The notes beneath the pieces are model-generated. The model was given only the letters and a program-made list of their open reading frames with translations. It searched no databases and was not told the origin of the DNA. DNA of 64,000 nucleotides from DASVTR01 sp036387475 (GTDB lineage Bacteria > Acidobacteriota > Blastocatellia > Pyrinomonadales > Pyrinomonadaceae): positions 16,071 through 80,070 of the forward strand of contig DASVTR010000005.1 of the NCBI GenBank assembly GCA_036387475.1, given 5' to 3'. How positions within the stretch are numbered: position 1 is the stretch's first letter; every line of letters begins with the position of its first letter. This document shows, in pieces, positions 49,254 through 58,151 of this stretch. Both the position numbers and the translations under genes were made by a program.

Positions 49254-49700
49254 ATGAGCTGGCAAAATAATCTGATTGAAAGCAACGAGGGAATCAGGAG
49301 GCTGCTTGGTGAGATGAAGCGCGTCGCCGTGCTCGGCATCAAGACCGAAGAGCAATCCTATCAACCGGCTTTCTACGTCGCTGAATACCTGGCCTCGGCG
49401 GGTTTGGAAGTCATTCCAGTGCCAGTCTATTACCCGGACGTGACGGAGATTCTGGGGCGCAAGGTTTTTCGAAAATTGACGGAGATACCCGGAGAGATAG
49501 ACCTCGTGGATGTCTTTCGTCGCTCTCAGGATATTAACGCACACGTCGAAGACATTTTAGGCAAGATGCCGAAAGCCGTCTGGTTCCAGTCTGGCATACG
49601 CAATGACGACGTAGCGGAGACGCTTGCCAAAGCAGGAATCAAAGTCGTGCAGGATCGCTGCCTGATGGTCGAACATCGCTATGCACGGCAGTCCAGATAG
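49254..49700 (+). CDS. CoA-binding domain protein (YccU-like)
   Basis: 148 aa. The Rossmann-like CoA_binding fold is clear: VAVLGIKTEEQSYQPAFYVAEYLASAGLEVIPVPVYYPD, then VDVFRRSQDINAHVEDIL, AVWFQSGIRNDDVAETLAKAGIKVVQDRCLMVEH. This is a stand-alone CoA-binding protein without the ligase part; function unknown. It lies 48 bases before an SDR gene. Confidence 0.9.
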   Translation: MSWQNNLIESNEGIRRLLGEMKRVAVLGIKTEEQSYQPAFYVAEYLASAGLEVIPVPVYYPDVTEILGRKVFRKLTEIPGEIDLVDVFRRSQDINAHVEDILGKMPKAVWFQSGIRNDDVAETLAKAGIKVVQDRCLMVEHRYARQSR

Positions 49701-49748
49701 GGCGCTTAATCTGGAAGCTGAAAAACAATCAAGGTAAGGGAGCGAGCA

Positions 49749-50795
49749 ATGAATATAAAACTAAAGAAACTGGATAAGCAGACAATTGTCATCACGGGGG
49801 CTTCGAGCGGAATCGGATTGGTGACGGCAAGGATGGCTGCCAGACGCGGGGCGCGAGTGGTCGTCGCGGCACGCAGCGAAGAGGCCGTCAGGCGTTTGTC
49901 GGCTGAGATAAATAGCGAAGGCGGACGGGCCGCCTATGTCGTCGCCGATGTCGGGAAGGAAGAAGACGTGCGACGCATCGCGGAGACGGCCATCGAGCGT
50001 TTCGGCGGCTTCGATACATGGGTCAATAATGCGGGCGTTTCCATCTACGGTAAGATTCTGGAAATCTCCGACGAAGATCACCGGCAACTCTTTGATACTA
50101 ACTTCTGGGGCGTAGTCTATGGCTCACGCATCGCCGTCGAGCATTTGAAGCAACGCGGCGGTGCGCTCATCAACATCGGCAGCACGCTCTCTGACCGTGC
50201 CATTCCGATTCAGGGAATGTACAGCGCCTCCAAGCACGCCGTGAAAGGCTTTACCGATGCGCTCAGAATGGAGCTTGAAGCCGAAGACGCGCCCGTCTCC
50301 GTCACGCTCGTCAAGCCCGGCGCAATCAACACGCCCTACATAGAGCACGCCAAGAATTATCTGGAAGTAGAGCCGTCGCTTCCGCCGCCCGTGTATGCGC
50401 CGGAAGTGGTGGCCGAGGCAATCCTGCATTGTGCCGAATACCCGGAGCGCGATGTCTTTGCCGGTGGCGGAGGCAAGGCTCTCTCCGTGTCTGAGAAGTA
50501 CGCGCCGAGGCTCACGGACAAGGCTATGGAATGGGCAGCGATAGACCTGCAAAAGAGCGACCGCCCATTACATCATCGCGGCGACAACGGCCTCTATGAC
50601 GCGTCGGGCGAACTGAGGGAACGCGGGCCATATAAAGGACACACTGCCGAAAGCAGTCTCTATACGAAAGCCTCGCTGCATCCGTTGACGACAACGGCAT
50701 TGGTGCTGGGAGTGGCCGGATTAGCCTTCGCCGCGCTGTGGCGTCCGTGGCAATCGAACGGAGCGAGCGGCCATGCGTCGTCGCAGTCGCAGTAA
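49749..50795 (+). CDS. SDR-family oxidoreductase with C-terminal membrane segment
   Basis: 348 aa; AAGGGAG precedes the ATG. The NAD(P) motif TGASSGIG (16-23), NNAG (93-96), Ser145, Tyr158 and Lys162 (YSASK) are all present, so it is catalytically complete. After the usual 250 residues it has an 80-residue extension ending in one hydrophobic helix (TTTALVLGVAGLAFAALW), probably anchoring it to the inner membrane. This layout is known from SDR enzymes of unknown substrate in soil bacteria. Confidence 0.92.
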   Translation: MNIKLKKLDKQTIVITGASSGIGLVTARMAARRGARVVVAARSEEAVRRLSAEINSEGGRAAYVVADVGKEEDVRRIAETAIERFGGFDTWVNNAGVSIYGKILEISDEDHRQLFDTNFWGVVYGSRIAVEHLKQRGGALINIGSTLSDRAIPIQGMYSASKHAVKGFTDALRMELEAEDAPVSVTLVKPGAINTPYIEHAKNYLEVEPSLPPPVYAPEVVAEAILHCAEYPERDVFAGGGGKALSVSEKYAPRLTDKAMEWAAIDLQKSDRPLHHRGDNGLYDASGELRERGPYKGHTAESSLYTKASLHPLTTTALVLGVAGLAFAALWRPWQSNGASGHASSQSQ

Positions 50796-50820
50796 CGTCC
50801 TCCGTGAGAAAGAATCCTGC

Positions 50821-50852
50821 AAGGGCGGAGACAAGCACCGCCCTTTTTCTTT
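50821..50852 (+). terminator. Terminator of the SDR gene
   Basis: AAGGGCGG (50821-50828), nine-base loop, CCGCCCTT (50838-50845), then TTTCTTTTG. Confidence 0.85.
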
Positions 50853-50956
50853 TGTCCGGTGATGGGCAAGCAAGCAGGCCTCCGTATCACGGCAAGCAGA
50901 ACTTCAGGCGCGTGTGTACAATAAGTTGAAGAAAGAACATTTGAACAAATACGAAA

Positions 50957-51883
50957 ATGGCAGCCGTTAATCTAGCAGTCAAGAGCAAAGAAGATGGAAA
51001 GCCGCCTCACCTGGGGTTGGTCTGTATCACGACATCCGATGCGGTGCGCTATCGTGCGCTGACGCGCAAGCGCCTCCTGCAATTTGTACCGGACGAGCAA
51101 GAGCGTCTTCTGCGCGAACTCTACGCAGACAATCTAGCGCGCTTGAATGCCGCGCTCGACTTTTGCGTGGAGCGCAACATACGCCTTTACCGTATGACTT
51201 CCGGCCTCTTTCCCTTCGCAGACGACGAGCCGGGCGGCAAGCTTTTGGAAGAGTTTCGCCGCGAATTAAGTGAGACGGGCAGACGGGCGAAGAGTTTGGG
51301 CGTGCGGCTCGTTCTTCATCCAGACCAGTTCGTCGTGCTCAACTCGGATTCGCCGCAGGTTATCGCCAACAGCATTAAGATTCTCGAAACGCACGCGCGC
51401 GTGATGGACTTGTTAGACTTGCCGCGCTCGTCCTGGGCGCTGATAGAAATACACGGCGGGAAGGGAGGACGAAGCGAGCGGTTGGTGGAAGTCGTGCGCG
51501 GATTGCCCGAAAGTGTGCGCTCACGGATTGCGTTCGAGAATGACGAGTACATTTACAGCGCGTCGGAAATTCTCGAAGTCTGCCGCGCTGCTCGCGTGCC
51601 GATGGTCTTCGACGCGCATCATCATCTCGTTCACGAAAAACTAGACAGCTACGACCATGAGAGTTTCGCCCGGATGCTGCAAGCGGCGCGCGAGACGTGG
51701 CCCGTGCCCGAATGGCAACTCGTGCATATCTCCAACGGTCGCGAATCCTTTGGTGATCGCCAGCACAGCGATTTCATCACAGTGATGCCCGCAGCTTTTC
51801 GCAATGCGCCGTGGATTGAAGTTGAAGCGAAGCAGAAAGAGTTGGCGATTGAAAAGCTGCAAGCCGAATGGCTCGCCGCGTGA
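50957..51883 (+). CDS. uvsE: UV damage endonuclease (UVDE/UvsE family)
   Basis: 308 aa with the TIM-barrel blocks of UVDE: LGLVCIT, RLYRMTSGLFPFADDE, RLVLHPDQFVVLNSD, ALIEIHGGKGGR, IAFENDE, VPMVFDAHHHLVH and LVHISNGRES. These contain the metal ligands (His, Glu, Asp). The enzyme nicks 5' of UV photoproducts and starts alternative excision repair. It is a single gene, monocistronic between a terminator and a bidirectional hairpin. Confidence 0.92.
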   Translation: MAAVNLAVKSKEDGKPPHLGLVCITTSDAVRYRALTRKRLLQFVPDEQERLLRELYADNLARLNAALDFCVERNIRLYRMTSGLFPFADDEPGGKLLEEFRRELSETGRRAKSLGVRLVLHPDQFVVLNSDSPQVIANSIKILETHARVMDLLDLPRSSWALIEIHGGKGGRSERLVEVVRGLPESVRSRIAFENDEYIYSASEILEVCRAARVPMVFDAHHHLVHEKLDSYDHESFARMLQAARETWPVPEWQLVHISNGRESFGDRQHSDFITVMPAAFRNAPWIEVEAKQKELAIEKLQAEWLAA

Positions 51884-51920
51884 CGCAGGTTGTTATCCTG
51901 AATTAGCTAAGACAAATATC

Positions 51921-52018
51921 TCACGCTGCAGACGCAAAGGCGCGAAAGAATAAGCAAAGAGAAGGGTAGTGCTATTTCTCTGCGCTCTTGTCTTAGCGCC
52001 TTTGCGTCTCCAGCGTGA
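51921..52018. terminator. Bidirectional hairpin between uvsE and rodA
   Basis: The arms 51921-51943 and 51996-52018 are 23 bases long and complementary with one mismatch (they contain AGACGCAAAGGCGC and GCGCCTTTGCGTCT). Inner bases pair further (AGCAAAGAGAA with TTTCTCTGC). Units are close to seven bases. It closes both convergent transcripts. Confidence 0.8.
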
Positions 52019-52026
52019 AACCGTTT

Positions 52027-53145
52027 TTAGTTAACGAAGCGCCGCAGTTGAACGCTGATGGCGAAGCCGATGGCGATGAAGGTCGCCAGCACGCTTGAAA
52101 GACCGGCGCTCATCAGTGGCAGCGGCACGCCGATGACCGGCAGCATCCCCAAGGCCATGCCGATATTAATGAAGAGTTGAAAGGCGATGCCGCCGACAAT
52201 CGCCATGATGACCAACATGCCCGTGCGGTCGGGCGCGCGGCGTGCGCCGGACATCAGGCGCGAGAGAAGGAGCGCGTATGCCGCCAATAGCAGCATGCAG
52301 CCGAGAAAGCCCGTGGATTCCGCCGTCACGGCAAAGATAAAGTCTGAGTGCGGTTCGGGCAGAAATTTCAGGCGGCTCTGTGAGTATTCGGACGACGCCT
52401 GCGAGCCGGTCAGTCCGCCCTTGCCGACCGTCACTATTGACTGAATCGTGTGATAGGCGTAGCCGCGCGGGTCTGCGCTGTCAGGGTCTAGAATGACCTT
52501 GATGCGTTCCTGCTGATAGCCCTTGATTTTTCCCGTCTTGACTCCCACGTAATACGCGGCGGGCGCGGCGGCGATGCTCAGGACGAGGACGACAACGACC
52601 CAACGCATTCGCACCGCCGAGAGAAAGAGCACGACCGCAAGCAAAGGAAGGTAAGTCAGCGTTTGCCCGACATCCGGTTCAAGGAGAATTAGCCCGACAG
52701 GCAGGGCCAGAATACCAACGCCGATAAGTGTCTCTTTGAGAGTCAGTATCCCGTTGCGATGCCTGCCGAAGAAGCGGGCCAACATCAAAACGGTCGGAAT
52801 CTTGACAAACTCGGAGGGCTGAAACTGCCCGACGATTGGCATTTTTATCCAGGCGCGCTGCCCGTTAATCTTCATTCCTATTCCGGGAATGAGCACGATG
52901 ATGAGCAGCGCCAGCCCGAAGAGGTAAAAGGCCGGAGCGATGTGTACGAGCTTGCGGTAATCCGCCAGCGATATGGCAACCATCACGACCAGCGCGATGC
53001 CGAGGCCGATCAGTTGCTTTTGCCAGTAAGTCTCCGTCGGCTGCGCGTTATGAATCTGCCACGTGCCGAAGACCACGATCATGACGGCCAGCAGCGCCAG
53101 TATCCAATCGAAATCGCGGAAGGTGCGTCGTTCTAGTATTGCAAC
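52027..53145 (-). CDS. rodA: RodA, SEDS peptidoglycan glycosyltransferase
   Basis: The start was set at ATG 53145 (MVAILERRTFRDFDW), because the frame upstream is a translation of the repeat hairpin. 372 aa, about ten membrane segments, with the SEDS signatures FQPSEFVKIPTVL, GLILLEPDVGQT, GKGGLTGSQASSEYSQSRLKFLPEPHSDFIFAV and INIGMALGMLPVIGVPLPLMSAGLSS. RodA polymerises glycan strands of the side wall together with PBP2. It is the last gene of the mre operon. Confidence 0.95.
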   Translation of the reverse strand, partial: VAILERRTFRDFDWILALLAVMIVVFGTWQIHNAQPTETYWQKQLIGLGIALVVMVAISLADYRKLVHIAPAFYLFGLALLIIVLIPGIGMKINGQRAWIKMPIVGQFQPSEFVKIPTVLMLARFFGRHRNGILTLKETLIGVGILALPVGLILLEPDVGQTLTYLPLLAVVLFLSAVRMRWVVVVLVLSIAAAPAAYYVGVKTGKIKGYQQERIKVILDPDSADPRGYAYHTIQSIVTVGKGGLTGSQASSEYSQSRLKFLPEPHSDFIFAVTAESTGFLGCMLLLAAYALLLSRLMSGARRAPDRTGMLVIMAIVGGIAFQLFINIGMALGMLPVIGVPLPLMSAGLSSVLATFIAIGFAISVQLRRFVN

Positions 53146-53167
53146 CATTATAATGAAAGTAGGAACG

Positions 53168-53228
53168 AGGAACGCCGCAACGATGAATGAAAGACCATCT
53201 CTTTTTAGTTCATCGTTGCGGCGTTCCT
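53168..53228 (-). repeat. Heptamer hairpin between mrdA and rodA
   Basis: AGGAACGCCGCAACGATGAA (53168-53187) and its perfect complement at 53209-53228 (20 bp). It lies between the mrdA stop (53232-53234) and the rodA start, inside an operon. Confidence 0.8.
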
Positions 53229-53231
53229 CCT

Positions 53232-55133
53232 TCATCGTTTATTGAGTGCGATTTGCTGCGAGCCGGGCGGTTCTTCGTGGCGCGTCTTGCGATAGTAGAC
53301 ATCGTAGAGGGCGCGGACGGCGGGCGCGGCATGTGTGCCGCCGAAGCCTACGTTTTCGATGAGCGCGATGGCGGCTATCTCAGGTTTGTAGGCGGGCGCG
53401 TAAGAGACGAACCAGGCGTGGTCTTTGTTTTCGCCAGTGTCTTTGCCGAGGCCGACGACCTGCGCCGTGCCCGTCTTGCCAGCGATTTCAAAGCCCGCCA
53501 TGCGGATTCTCGCAGCCGTCCCGCTGCCGTTAACCACGCCCCACATGCCTTTGACGACCAGGTCGTGATTCTCTTTTGAAATAGGAATAATCTTCGGCTC
53601 TGGCCTGTCAAAGCCGCGTGACGGGCGCAGCGGGCGATAATCCGGCGAATCCGGCTCGCCGATGGCCGATACTTCCCTGAACTCCTTAGCCAGATGCGGC
53701 ACGTACATTTTTCCGCCGACGCCGATGGCCGCGACAGCCCTTAATGATGACAGCGGCGTGATGGCGACCGTGTCCTGACCGATGGAGGCGTAAACCGTCC
53801 TGATGTCTTTCCACTGCTCGCCGCGCTCTTCCAGCTTGGGCTTCCAGTAATTTGGTGTCCAACTGATAAGTTCGTGCGGGAGGTCAACGCCCGTGCGTTT
53901 GTTCAACTCAAAATCGTCAACCATCTTCATCATGCCGTCAACGCCCATTTTCAAGCCGAGCCGGTAATAATAGGCATCGCAGGAGTGCGTGATGGCGTAA
54001 TCGAGCGGCGGCGAGCCGTGGCTGTTCATGCAGCGCGTGAACTTGTTGCCGATGGTAATGCCGCCGCCGCAGACGAGGTTGGAATGTTCGACCGTAATCG
54101 CGCCTTGTTGCAGACCGGCGACCGACATCGGAATCTTCCATGTCGAGCCGGGCGGGTAGCGCCCCTGAACCGCGCGATTATAGAGCGGCGTCTTCGGGTC
54201 GTTGAGCAGCGCCGCATATTCGCGCCGCCCTTCTTTGGTCGTAATGCGCTGTGAGAACAGGTTAGGGTCGTAGGTCGGGGCAGAAGCCATCGCCAGAATT
54301 TCACCGTTGTTCGGGTCCATTGCGACGATGACGCCGCGCTTCGATGTCGAGTTGCGCAGTTGCTCTTCGGCTGTCTCCTGCAAAGTGAGATCAATTGTCG
54401 TCACCATGTCCTGACCGGGCTGCGGCTGGACGACTTCCAGCACGCTCTGCACATGGCCGCGACTGTCAACCACAACCCTCCGATAGCCGTCACGGCCTCG
54501 CAGGTAATCGTCATAAACCGCTTCCAAACCTTCCTGGCCGATGATGTCGCCGGGCTTGTAGCCTTTCTCTTTGTAGCGCGGCAGTTCCAACTGCTCTGGG
54601 CTGATTTCGCCGACGTAGCCGAGAACGTGCGCCAGCATGCCGTTGGCAGGATAAAGGCGCTGCGGTTGCTGCTCGACGCGCAATTCCGGCTGTTCCAGCG
54701 TATGCGCTTCGACCCAGGAGATGTCTGCCTGCGTGACGTTTTCCTTGATGAGAATGGATTCAAAGGCGGGCTGGGATTTGACCTGCTCAAAGCGTTCGCG
54801 CAGCGCATCGGGGTCAATCATTAGTCCTTCGGAGAGCGGCTTGACCATCGCGCCGAAATCTTTGCCCTTGATGTCTTCGCGCGACACGATGACGTTGTAG
54901 ATAGGGCGCGAGTTAACCAGCACATTCCCGTTGCGGTCGAAAATGACGCCGCGCGGCGCAGGAATTGGCAGCAGCCGGATGCGTTGATTCTCGGCGCGCT
55001 CGGCATAGCGCCGCCCGTTGACCACCTGTAAGACGTAGAGCCTGATAGCCAGCACCGCTAACAGCAGCAGCACCAGCCCCTGTATCACGCGCAAACGCGC
55101 CCTTAAATTCTGTGAATCGTCTTCGAATTTCAT
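53232..55133 (-). CDS. mrdA: Penicillin-binding protein 2 (transpeptidase of the elongasome)
   Basis: 633 aa: short cytosolic start, one membrane helix (15-37), PBP dimerisation domain with RGVIFDRNGNVLVNSRP (61-77), and a transpeptidase domain with the SxxK nucleophile Ser330-Thr-Trp-Lys333, SCD (384-386) and KTGTAQ. It crosslinks peptides of new side-wall peptidoglycan with RodA. Operon position and length fit. Clear MrdA rather than FtsI because of the mre context. Confidence 0.96.
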   Translation of the reverse strand: MKFEDDSQNLRARLRVIQGLVLLLLAVLAIRLYVLQVVNGRRYAERAENQRIRLLPIPAPRGVIFDRNGNVLVNSRPIYNVIVSREDIKGKDFGAMVKPLSEGLMIDPDALRERFEQVKSQPAFESILIKENVTQADISWVEAHTLEQPELRVEQQPQRLYPANGMLAHVLGYVGEISPEQLELPRYKEKGYKPGDIIGQEGLEAVYDDYLRGRDGYRRVVVDSRGHVQSVLEVVQPQPGQDMVTTIDLTLQETAEEQLRNSTSKRGVIVAMDPNNGEILAMASAPTYDPNLFSQRITTKEGRREYAALLNDPKTPLYNRAVQGRYPPGSTWKIPMSVAGLQQGAITVEHSNLVCGGGITIGNKFTRCMNSHGSPPLDYAITHSCDAYYYRLGLKMGVDGMMKMVDDFELNKRTGVDLPHELISWTPNYWKPKLEERGEQWKDIRTVYASIGQDTVAITPLSSLRAVAAIGVGGKMYVPHLAKEFREVSAIGEPDSPDYRPLRPSRGFDRPEPKIIPISKENHDLVVKGMWGVVNGSGTAARIRMAGFEIAGKTGTAQVVGLGKDTGENKDHAWFVSYAPAYKPEIAAIALIENVGFGGTHAAPAVRALYDVYYRKTRHEEPPGSQQIALNKR

Positions 55134-55144
55134 CGAACAGTTAT

Positions 55145-55244
55145 CAGTTTTGAGTTTTCAGCTTTCAGTACGGACGTGAACGCCATCAGCGCCAACTAGG
55201 AATATACAACAAATCTTCCAGCTTTATCTGAAAACTTAAAACTG
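55145..55244 (-). repeat. Heptamer hairpin between mreD and mrdA
   Basis: CAGTTTTGAGTTTTCAG (55145-55161) pairs with CTGAAAACTTAAAACTG (55228-55244) with a single mismatch. Units: CAGTTAT, CAGTTTT, GAGTTTT, CAGCTTT, and on the other arm CTGAAAA, CTTAAAA, CTGGAGA, CCGAAAA. It fills the gap inside the operon. Confidence 0.8.
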
Positions 55245-55260
55245 GAGACCGAAAACCGAG

Positions 55261-55809
55261 TTACTTCTTTCGCCCCAGCTTCAAGGGGCTGCGCCGCGCG
55301 ACCCGCCGCCGGAAGGCAAGTTGGCGTCGCTGTCGCGCACGTTCACTAAATAGTAGATCGAGCGCGTAGAGAATCAGCGTGCCCGTGATGGTCGTCGCAA
55401 TCAGCTTGAGCGGTGCGCCGTCTATAAACCTGTAGCTCGTCGGCTGGCTGAGCATCCGATGCAGCAGCACATAGACCGTATCGTCAAAGAGCGCCGCACC
55501 TGCCAAGACGGGAATTCTCGCCAGCGGGTTGTCGATATTGATGCGCTGCGCGAGGCTGACGATGAGGTATGCCGTCAGGGTCTTGGAGAAGCCGCCCGCT
55601 CCCAACAATCCGCCCGCGCCAAGGGCGTCCATTGCCAGCCCGGCGGTAGCCCCGACTATCAAAGCCTGCATCGCGTCGCGTTGCAGCGCGAAGTAGACGA
55701 CCACAATCAGCGGCAGGTCAATATAGACAAAGGGATGCCAATGCTGGCCCAGCGTTGTTTGCAGAATGACGGCCAGCGCCAGAACTAACGCGATTTTCAG
55801 TTGACGCAT
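55261..55809 (-). CDS. mreD: MreD, rod-shape membrane protein
   Basis: 182 aa, five to six membrane segments (ALVLALAVILQTTLGQ, VYIDLPLIVVVYFALQRDAMQALIVGATAG, KTLTAYLIVSL and others) and a basic C-terminal tail of about 30 residues. Sequence conservation in this family is low; assignment rests on topology and position between mreC and mrdA. It links MreC to the synthases in the inner membrane. Confidence 0.9.
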   Translation of the reverse strand: MRQLKIALVLALAVILQTTLGQHWHPFVYIDLPLIVVVYFALQRDAMQALIVGATAGLAMDALGAGGLLGAGGFSKTLTAYLIVSLAQRINIDNPLARIPVLAGAALFDDTVYVLLHRMLSQPTSYRFIDGAPLKLIATTITGTLILYALDLLFSERARQRRQLAFRRRVARRSPLKLGRKK

Positions 55810-55827
55810 TCTTAAAACAGTAAAAAA

Positions 55828-55945
55828 GTGATTGGGAAAAGCAGAATACAGGAGTCAGAATCCAGAAGCCAGAATATCAGGCTGCAACCGCTTTTATTCC
55901 GATTTTCATTTCTTCTAACTCCTGACTTCTGCTTTTCCCAATCAC
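55828..55945 (-). repeat. Heptamer hairpin between mreC and mreD
   Basis: GTGATTGGGAAAAGCAGA (55828-55845) pairs perfectly with its complement at 55928-55945 (18 bp), and inside it CAGGAGT, CAGAATC, CAGAAGC, CAGAATA units face TTCTAAC, TCCTGAC, TTCTGCT. The outer arm includes the mreC stop codon (55942-55944). Confidence 0.8.
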
Positions 55946-56844
55946 TGCTTTTTCCCCTTGTCTACGTTCGGCAGCGTCTGGTCTGGCGCGGTGCGTTGCG
56001 GCGGCTGGTATTGCAGCACTGCGACTTCTTCCAGCGAATCAATCCGCGCTCCCGGCTTAATATGAATCGTGTGCGGAGTTGTAGCAGAACCGCTCTTGAC
56101 TTCCACGACTGCGCCCACGTTCAGACCCTGTGGATAGATACCGTCCTGCCCTGTGGTGACCACGTAGTCGCCGACCTTGACTACTTCCAGACCCGAAACG
56201 TAGCGCATCTCCAGCAGACCGCTATCGCCGAGGCCGCGAATTGAGCCGAGCGCGTTGGATGTGCCGAGCTGTCCGACGACCGCTCCGGCAGCAGATTTCT
56301 CATCCGTTATTAACATCACCTGCGCCGTCCAGGGGCTGGTGGCAATAACGCGCCCGACGATTCCGCCCGGCGTCGCAACCGGCATGTTCAACCCAACGCC
56401 CGACGAGCTACCACGATTGATCGTCACCGTATTGAACCACAGCGACGGGTCGCGCGCGATAACGGATGCCGGAATCACACCATACTGGCTCTGCTCCTTA
56501 AGACCCAGCAAATCTTTCAAGCGCTGGTTTTCGTCGTGTTCGGCGCGGGCCTGATGAACTTCGGTTTCCAATTCAGCAACGCGCTGCCTGAGTTGCTCGT
56601 TCTCAGCCGCAGCGTTGCGCCAACTCGCAATCTTCTGGAAAAAGCCTATGCCTGCTCCGCCCGCGCCGCTCGTCACGCGCTGAAAAGGAGAGGCGATGGC
56701 CTGCGCCCAGACGCGAATCAACCGCTGCTTCGTCACATCATCGCGCGCGTCATACGACATCAACGCCAGATTCACAATGAGCAGTCCAAACAGCCACCAC
56801 GGCGCGCGCTGTCGAATCTCTTTTTGCGTGCGATTGACTGCCAT
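55942..56844 (-). CDS. mreC: MreC, rod-shape protein
   Basis: 300 aa: membrane helix at about 13-32 (WWLFGLLIVNLALMSY), a coiled coil at 75-110 (ENEQLRQRVAELETEVHQARAEHDENQRL), then the beta-barrel core with VIPASVIARDPSLWFNTVTINRGSS, GLNMPVATPGGIVGRV and VGDYVVTTGQDGIYPQGLNVGAV. It forms periplasmic filaments that activate PBP2-RodA. Ends inside a repeat arm. Confidence 0.95.
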   Translation of the reverse strand: MAVNRTQKEIRQRAPWWLFGLLIVNLALMSYDARDDVTKQRLIRVWAQAIASPFQRVTSGAGGAGIGFFQKIASWRNAAAENEQLRQRVAELETEVHQARAEHDENQRLKDLLGLKEQSQYGVIPASVIARDPSLWFNTVTINRGSSSGVGLNMPVATPGGIVGRVIATSPWTAQVMLITDEKSAAGAVVGQLGTSNALGSIRGLGDSGLLEMRYVSGLEVVKVGDYVVTTGQDGIYPQGLNVGAVVEVKSGSATTPHTIHIKPGARIDSLEEVAVLQYQPPQRTAPDQTLPNVDKGKKQ

Positions 56845-56850
56845 AAAAGA

Positions 56851-56918
56851 CAGAGGTTGGAGGTCAGAGGTCAGAGATTAGTAAAAGTCAACAACTGACC
56901 TCTAACCTCTAACCTCTG
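56851..56918 (-). repeat. Heptamer hairpin between mreB and mreC
   Basis: The arms 56851-56874 and 56895-56918 are 24 bases long with two mismatches, built from AGAGGTC/AGAGGTT units (complement TAACCTC, TGACCTC). The period is exactly seven. Confidence 0.85.
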
Positions 56919-56929
56919 ACCTCTGCGTT

Positions 56930-57976
56930 TTACATTCCGCTCGTCAGCGTGTTGTCCCACTTCACACGCTTGAGCAAATTGAAGTCGGAGAGCATCTTGC
57001 CCGTGCCGAGCACGACGGATGAAAGCGGGTCTTCGGCCAGAGAGACTGGCAGGCCCGTTTCTATCGAGAGACGCCGGTCAAGGTTTTTCAAGAGCGCGCC
57101 GCCGCCCGTGAGCACGATACCGCGCTCAACGATGTCTGCTGAAAGTTCCGGCGGTGTGCGTTCGAGCGCGACGCGCACGGCGTTGACAATCGTCGAAACC
57201 GAAGGCTCAAGCGCTTCGCGTATCTCTTCGTCTGTGATGGAGATGGTTTTCGGGATGCCTTCGATGAGGTTGCGCCCGCGCACTTCCATCGAGAGCATCT
57301 CATCAAGCGGAAAGCCTGAACCGAGCGAGATTTTAATTTGTTCGGCAGTGCGTTCGCCAATCAGCAAATTGTACTTGCGCTTGATAAACTGCGTAATCGC
57401 CTCATCCATCTCGTTGCCAGCGACGCGCACCGCACGCGAATAGACGATGCCGGAAAGCGAGATGACAGCGATGTCAGTCGTGCCGCCGCCGATGTCAACG
57501 ACCATGTTGCCGTGCGGCTCTGTGATGGGAAGCCCTGCGCCGATGGCCGCCGCCATCGCTTCTTCGACCAGATAAACTTCCGAAGCTTTAGCGCGATAGG
57601 CGGAGTCTTCGACGGCGCGGCGCTCGACCTGCGTAATCTCGCTGGGGATGCCGATGACGACGCGCGGAGAAACCCACGTCTTGCCGTTGTGCGCTTTGCG
57701 TATGAAGTGTTGGAGCATCTTCTCCGTCACTTCAAAGTTGGCAATGACGCCGTCTTTCATCGGGCGGATGGCGACGATGTTGCCGGGCGTGCGGCCCAGC
57801 ATCTCTTTCGCATCACGACCGACGGCTTCGACGGCGTTAGTGATTTTGTTGATGGCGACGATGGAAGGCTCGCTCACGACGATGCCGCGGCCCTTCGCAT
57901 AGACGAGCGTGTTGGCTGTGCCGAGGTCAATGGCAAGGTCGCTGGAAAACAGACTGAAGATTGATTTAAAGGCCAT
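56930..57976 (-). CDS. mreB: MreB, actin-like rod-shape protein
   Basis: 348 aa with the actin-fold motifs: SSDLAIDLGTANTLVY (phosphate 1), the FEVTEKMLQHF and VVIGIPSEITQVERRAVED blocks, NMVVDIGGGTTDIAVISL (phosphate 2) and GIVLTGGGALLKNLD (adenosine). It polymerises under the inner membrane and guides the elongation machinery MreCD-PBP2-RodA encoded downstream. First gene of the operon. Confidence 0.97.
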   Translation of the reverse strand: MAFKSIFSLFSSDLAIDLGTANTLVYAKGRGIVVSEPSIVAINKITNAVEAVGRDAKEMLGRTPGNIVAIRPMKDGVIANFEVTEKMLQHFIRKAHNGKTWVSPRVVIGIPSEITQVERRAVEDSAYRAKASEVYLVEEAMAAAIGAGLPITEPHGNMVVDIGGGTTDIAVISLSGIVYSRAVRVAGNEMDEAITQFIKRKYNLLIGERTAEQIKISLGSGFPLDEMLSMEVRGRNLIEGIPKTISITDEEIREALEPSVSTIVNAVRVALERTPPELSADIVERGIVLTGGGALLKNLDRRLSIETGLPVSLAEDPLSSVVLGTGKMLSDFNLLKRVKWDNTLTSGM

Positions 57977-58151
57977 GTAAGCTATGTCCCATATTTTCTA
58001 GACAGTAGATTTGCGCCCGCTGTGATGTGAGCGGTGTGACGCACGCTTGCCTCGGTTTTGCCGGGGAAGAGAATCACTACTGATGCAGGGTCAGACTCGC
58101 CGCACACGAGCGAACCCTTTAAGATACACCGAAGTGCGGCGCGCGCGCTAT

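Noticed and set aside
53146..53235. N-terminal extension of RodA
   Set aside because: The extra 30 codons translate the repeat hairpin and do not resemble RodA.
57338..57964. Long antisense frame over mreB
   Set aside because: Shadow of a strongly coding gene with GC-rich third positions; no ribosome binding site. The same applies to antisense frames over recQ, the EF-G-like gene and hrpB.
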